Assembly: GCA_900768105.1 (NCBI GenBank)
Contig: CAAGBQ010000035.1
Span: 1-12,762, forward strand
Direction: 5' to 3'
DNA: 12,762 bases
From: Oscillospiraceae bacterium
GTDB lineage: Bacteria > Bacillota > Clostridia > Oscillospirales > Ruminococcaceae
The notes under the pieces are model-generated. The model was not told where the DNA came from. It did not search any database and was given only the letters and a program-made list of their open reading frames with translations. Positions 12,676 to 12,762 of this stretch are shown here, piece by piece. The translations under genes and the position numbers were made by a program. How positions within the stretch are numbered: the first letter of the stretch is position 1; each line of letters starts with the position of its first letter.

Positions 12676-12762
12676 CTTCCCCATTGGGGAAGGTGGATTT
12701 TGTTTTCGGTTTATCCGAAAACAAAAGACGGATGAGGGCCGCCCGCCGCAGGCGGGCGTAAC
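12673..12762 (+). repeat. Triple-hairpin intergenic element, runs off the window
   Basis: Three hairpins follow each other: CCTTCCCC-ATT-GGGGAAGG (12675-12693), a perfect 12-bp stem with arms 12698-12709 and 12715-12726 around TTTAT, and CGCCCGCC-GCA-GGCGGGCG (12740-12758). Between the last two is GACGGATGAGGG. From memory, elements of the form CCTTCCCC-GGGGAAGG, a variable hairpin, then GATGAGG are common between genes in gut Clostridia. The right boundary may lie beyond the window. An inverted copy of its last 36 bases is at 9941-9976. Confidence 0.8.

Overview
The window looks like a chromosomal segment from a Gram-positive member of the Clostridia, probably a gut Oscillospiraceae/Ruminococcaceae-type Firmicute. 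The evidence is the darA-holB-ricT gene block known from Bacillus and Clostridia, strong GGAGG ribosome binding sites, sigma-A-like promoters (TTGNNN, 17-18 bp, TATAAT), zinc-type ribosomal protein L31 and moderate-to-high GC. The family-level placement is inference. I see no phage, plasmid, transposase, toxin-antitoxin, defence or CRISPR genes.

Layout. (1) 1-270: repeat-rich intergenic DNA ending in a bidirectional terminator. (2) 271-7076, minus strand: a compact seven-gene operon, in transcription order yifB/comM - QueG-like [4Fe-4S] protein - FemAB-type peptidyltransferase - YaaO-like PLP decarboxylase - darA (c-di-AMP receptor) - holB (DNA polymerase III delta prime) - ricT (PSP1 protein of the RNase Y-associated Ric complex). 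Junctions are ATGA overlaps or gaps of 1-38 bp, and a good promoter lies upstream of yifB. Compared with Bacillus subtilis, tmk and yaaR are absent between the decarboxylase and holB. (3) 7077-7432: a divergent intergenic region with two opposed promoters around a long head-to-head inverted repeat. (4) 7433-9728, plus strand: a phosphoglucomutase/phosphomannomutase and a YigZ/IMPACT protein in a two-gene operon with a terminator. (5) 9729-10046: tandem 47-bp repeats, a copy of a hairpin element, and the rpmE terminator. (6) 10047-12488, minus strand: rpmE on its own promoter, then a sugar-phosphate-type nucleotidyltransferase and a YgeW-like carbamoyltransferase homologue that share a promoter upstream of the latter. 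(7) 12489-12762: that promoter, a degenerate 47-bp unit and a triple-hairpin element running off the end.

Most genes are housekeeping: replication, RNA processing, cell wall, second-messenger sensing, DNA uptake and sugar-phosphate metabolism. Two things stand out. First, the YgeW-like protein keeps the fold signatures of its family but has lost residues in all three carbamoyltransferase active-site motifs, which suggests a pseudoenzyme or an enzyme with a new substrate. Second, a dispersed intergenic repeat family with an exact 47-bp period occurs at four loci. It is accompanied by a hairpin element whose 36-bp end is present twice in inverted orientation (35/36 identical), flanking the rpmE-nucleotidyltransferase-carbamoyltransferase block; in one copy the expected first hairpin position is occupied by the rpmE terminator.
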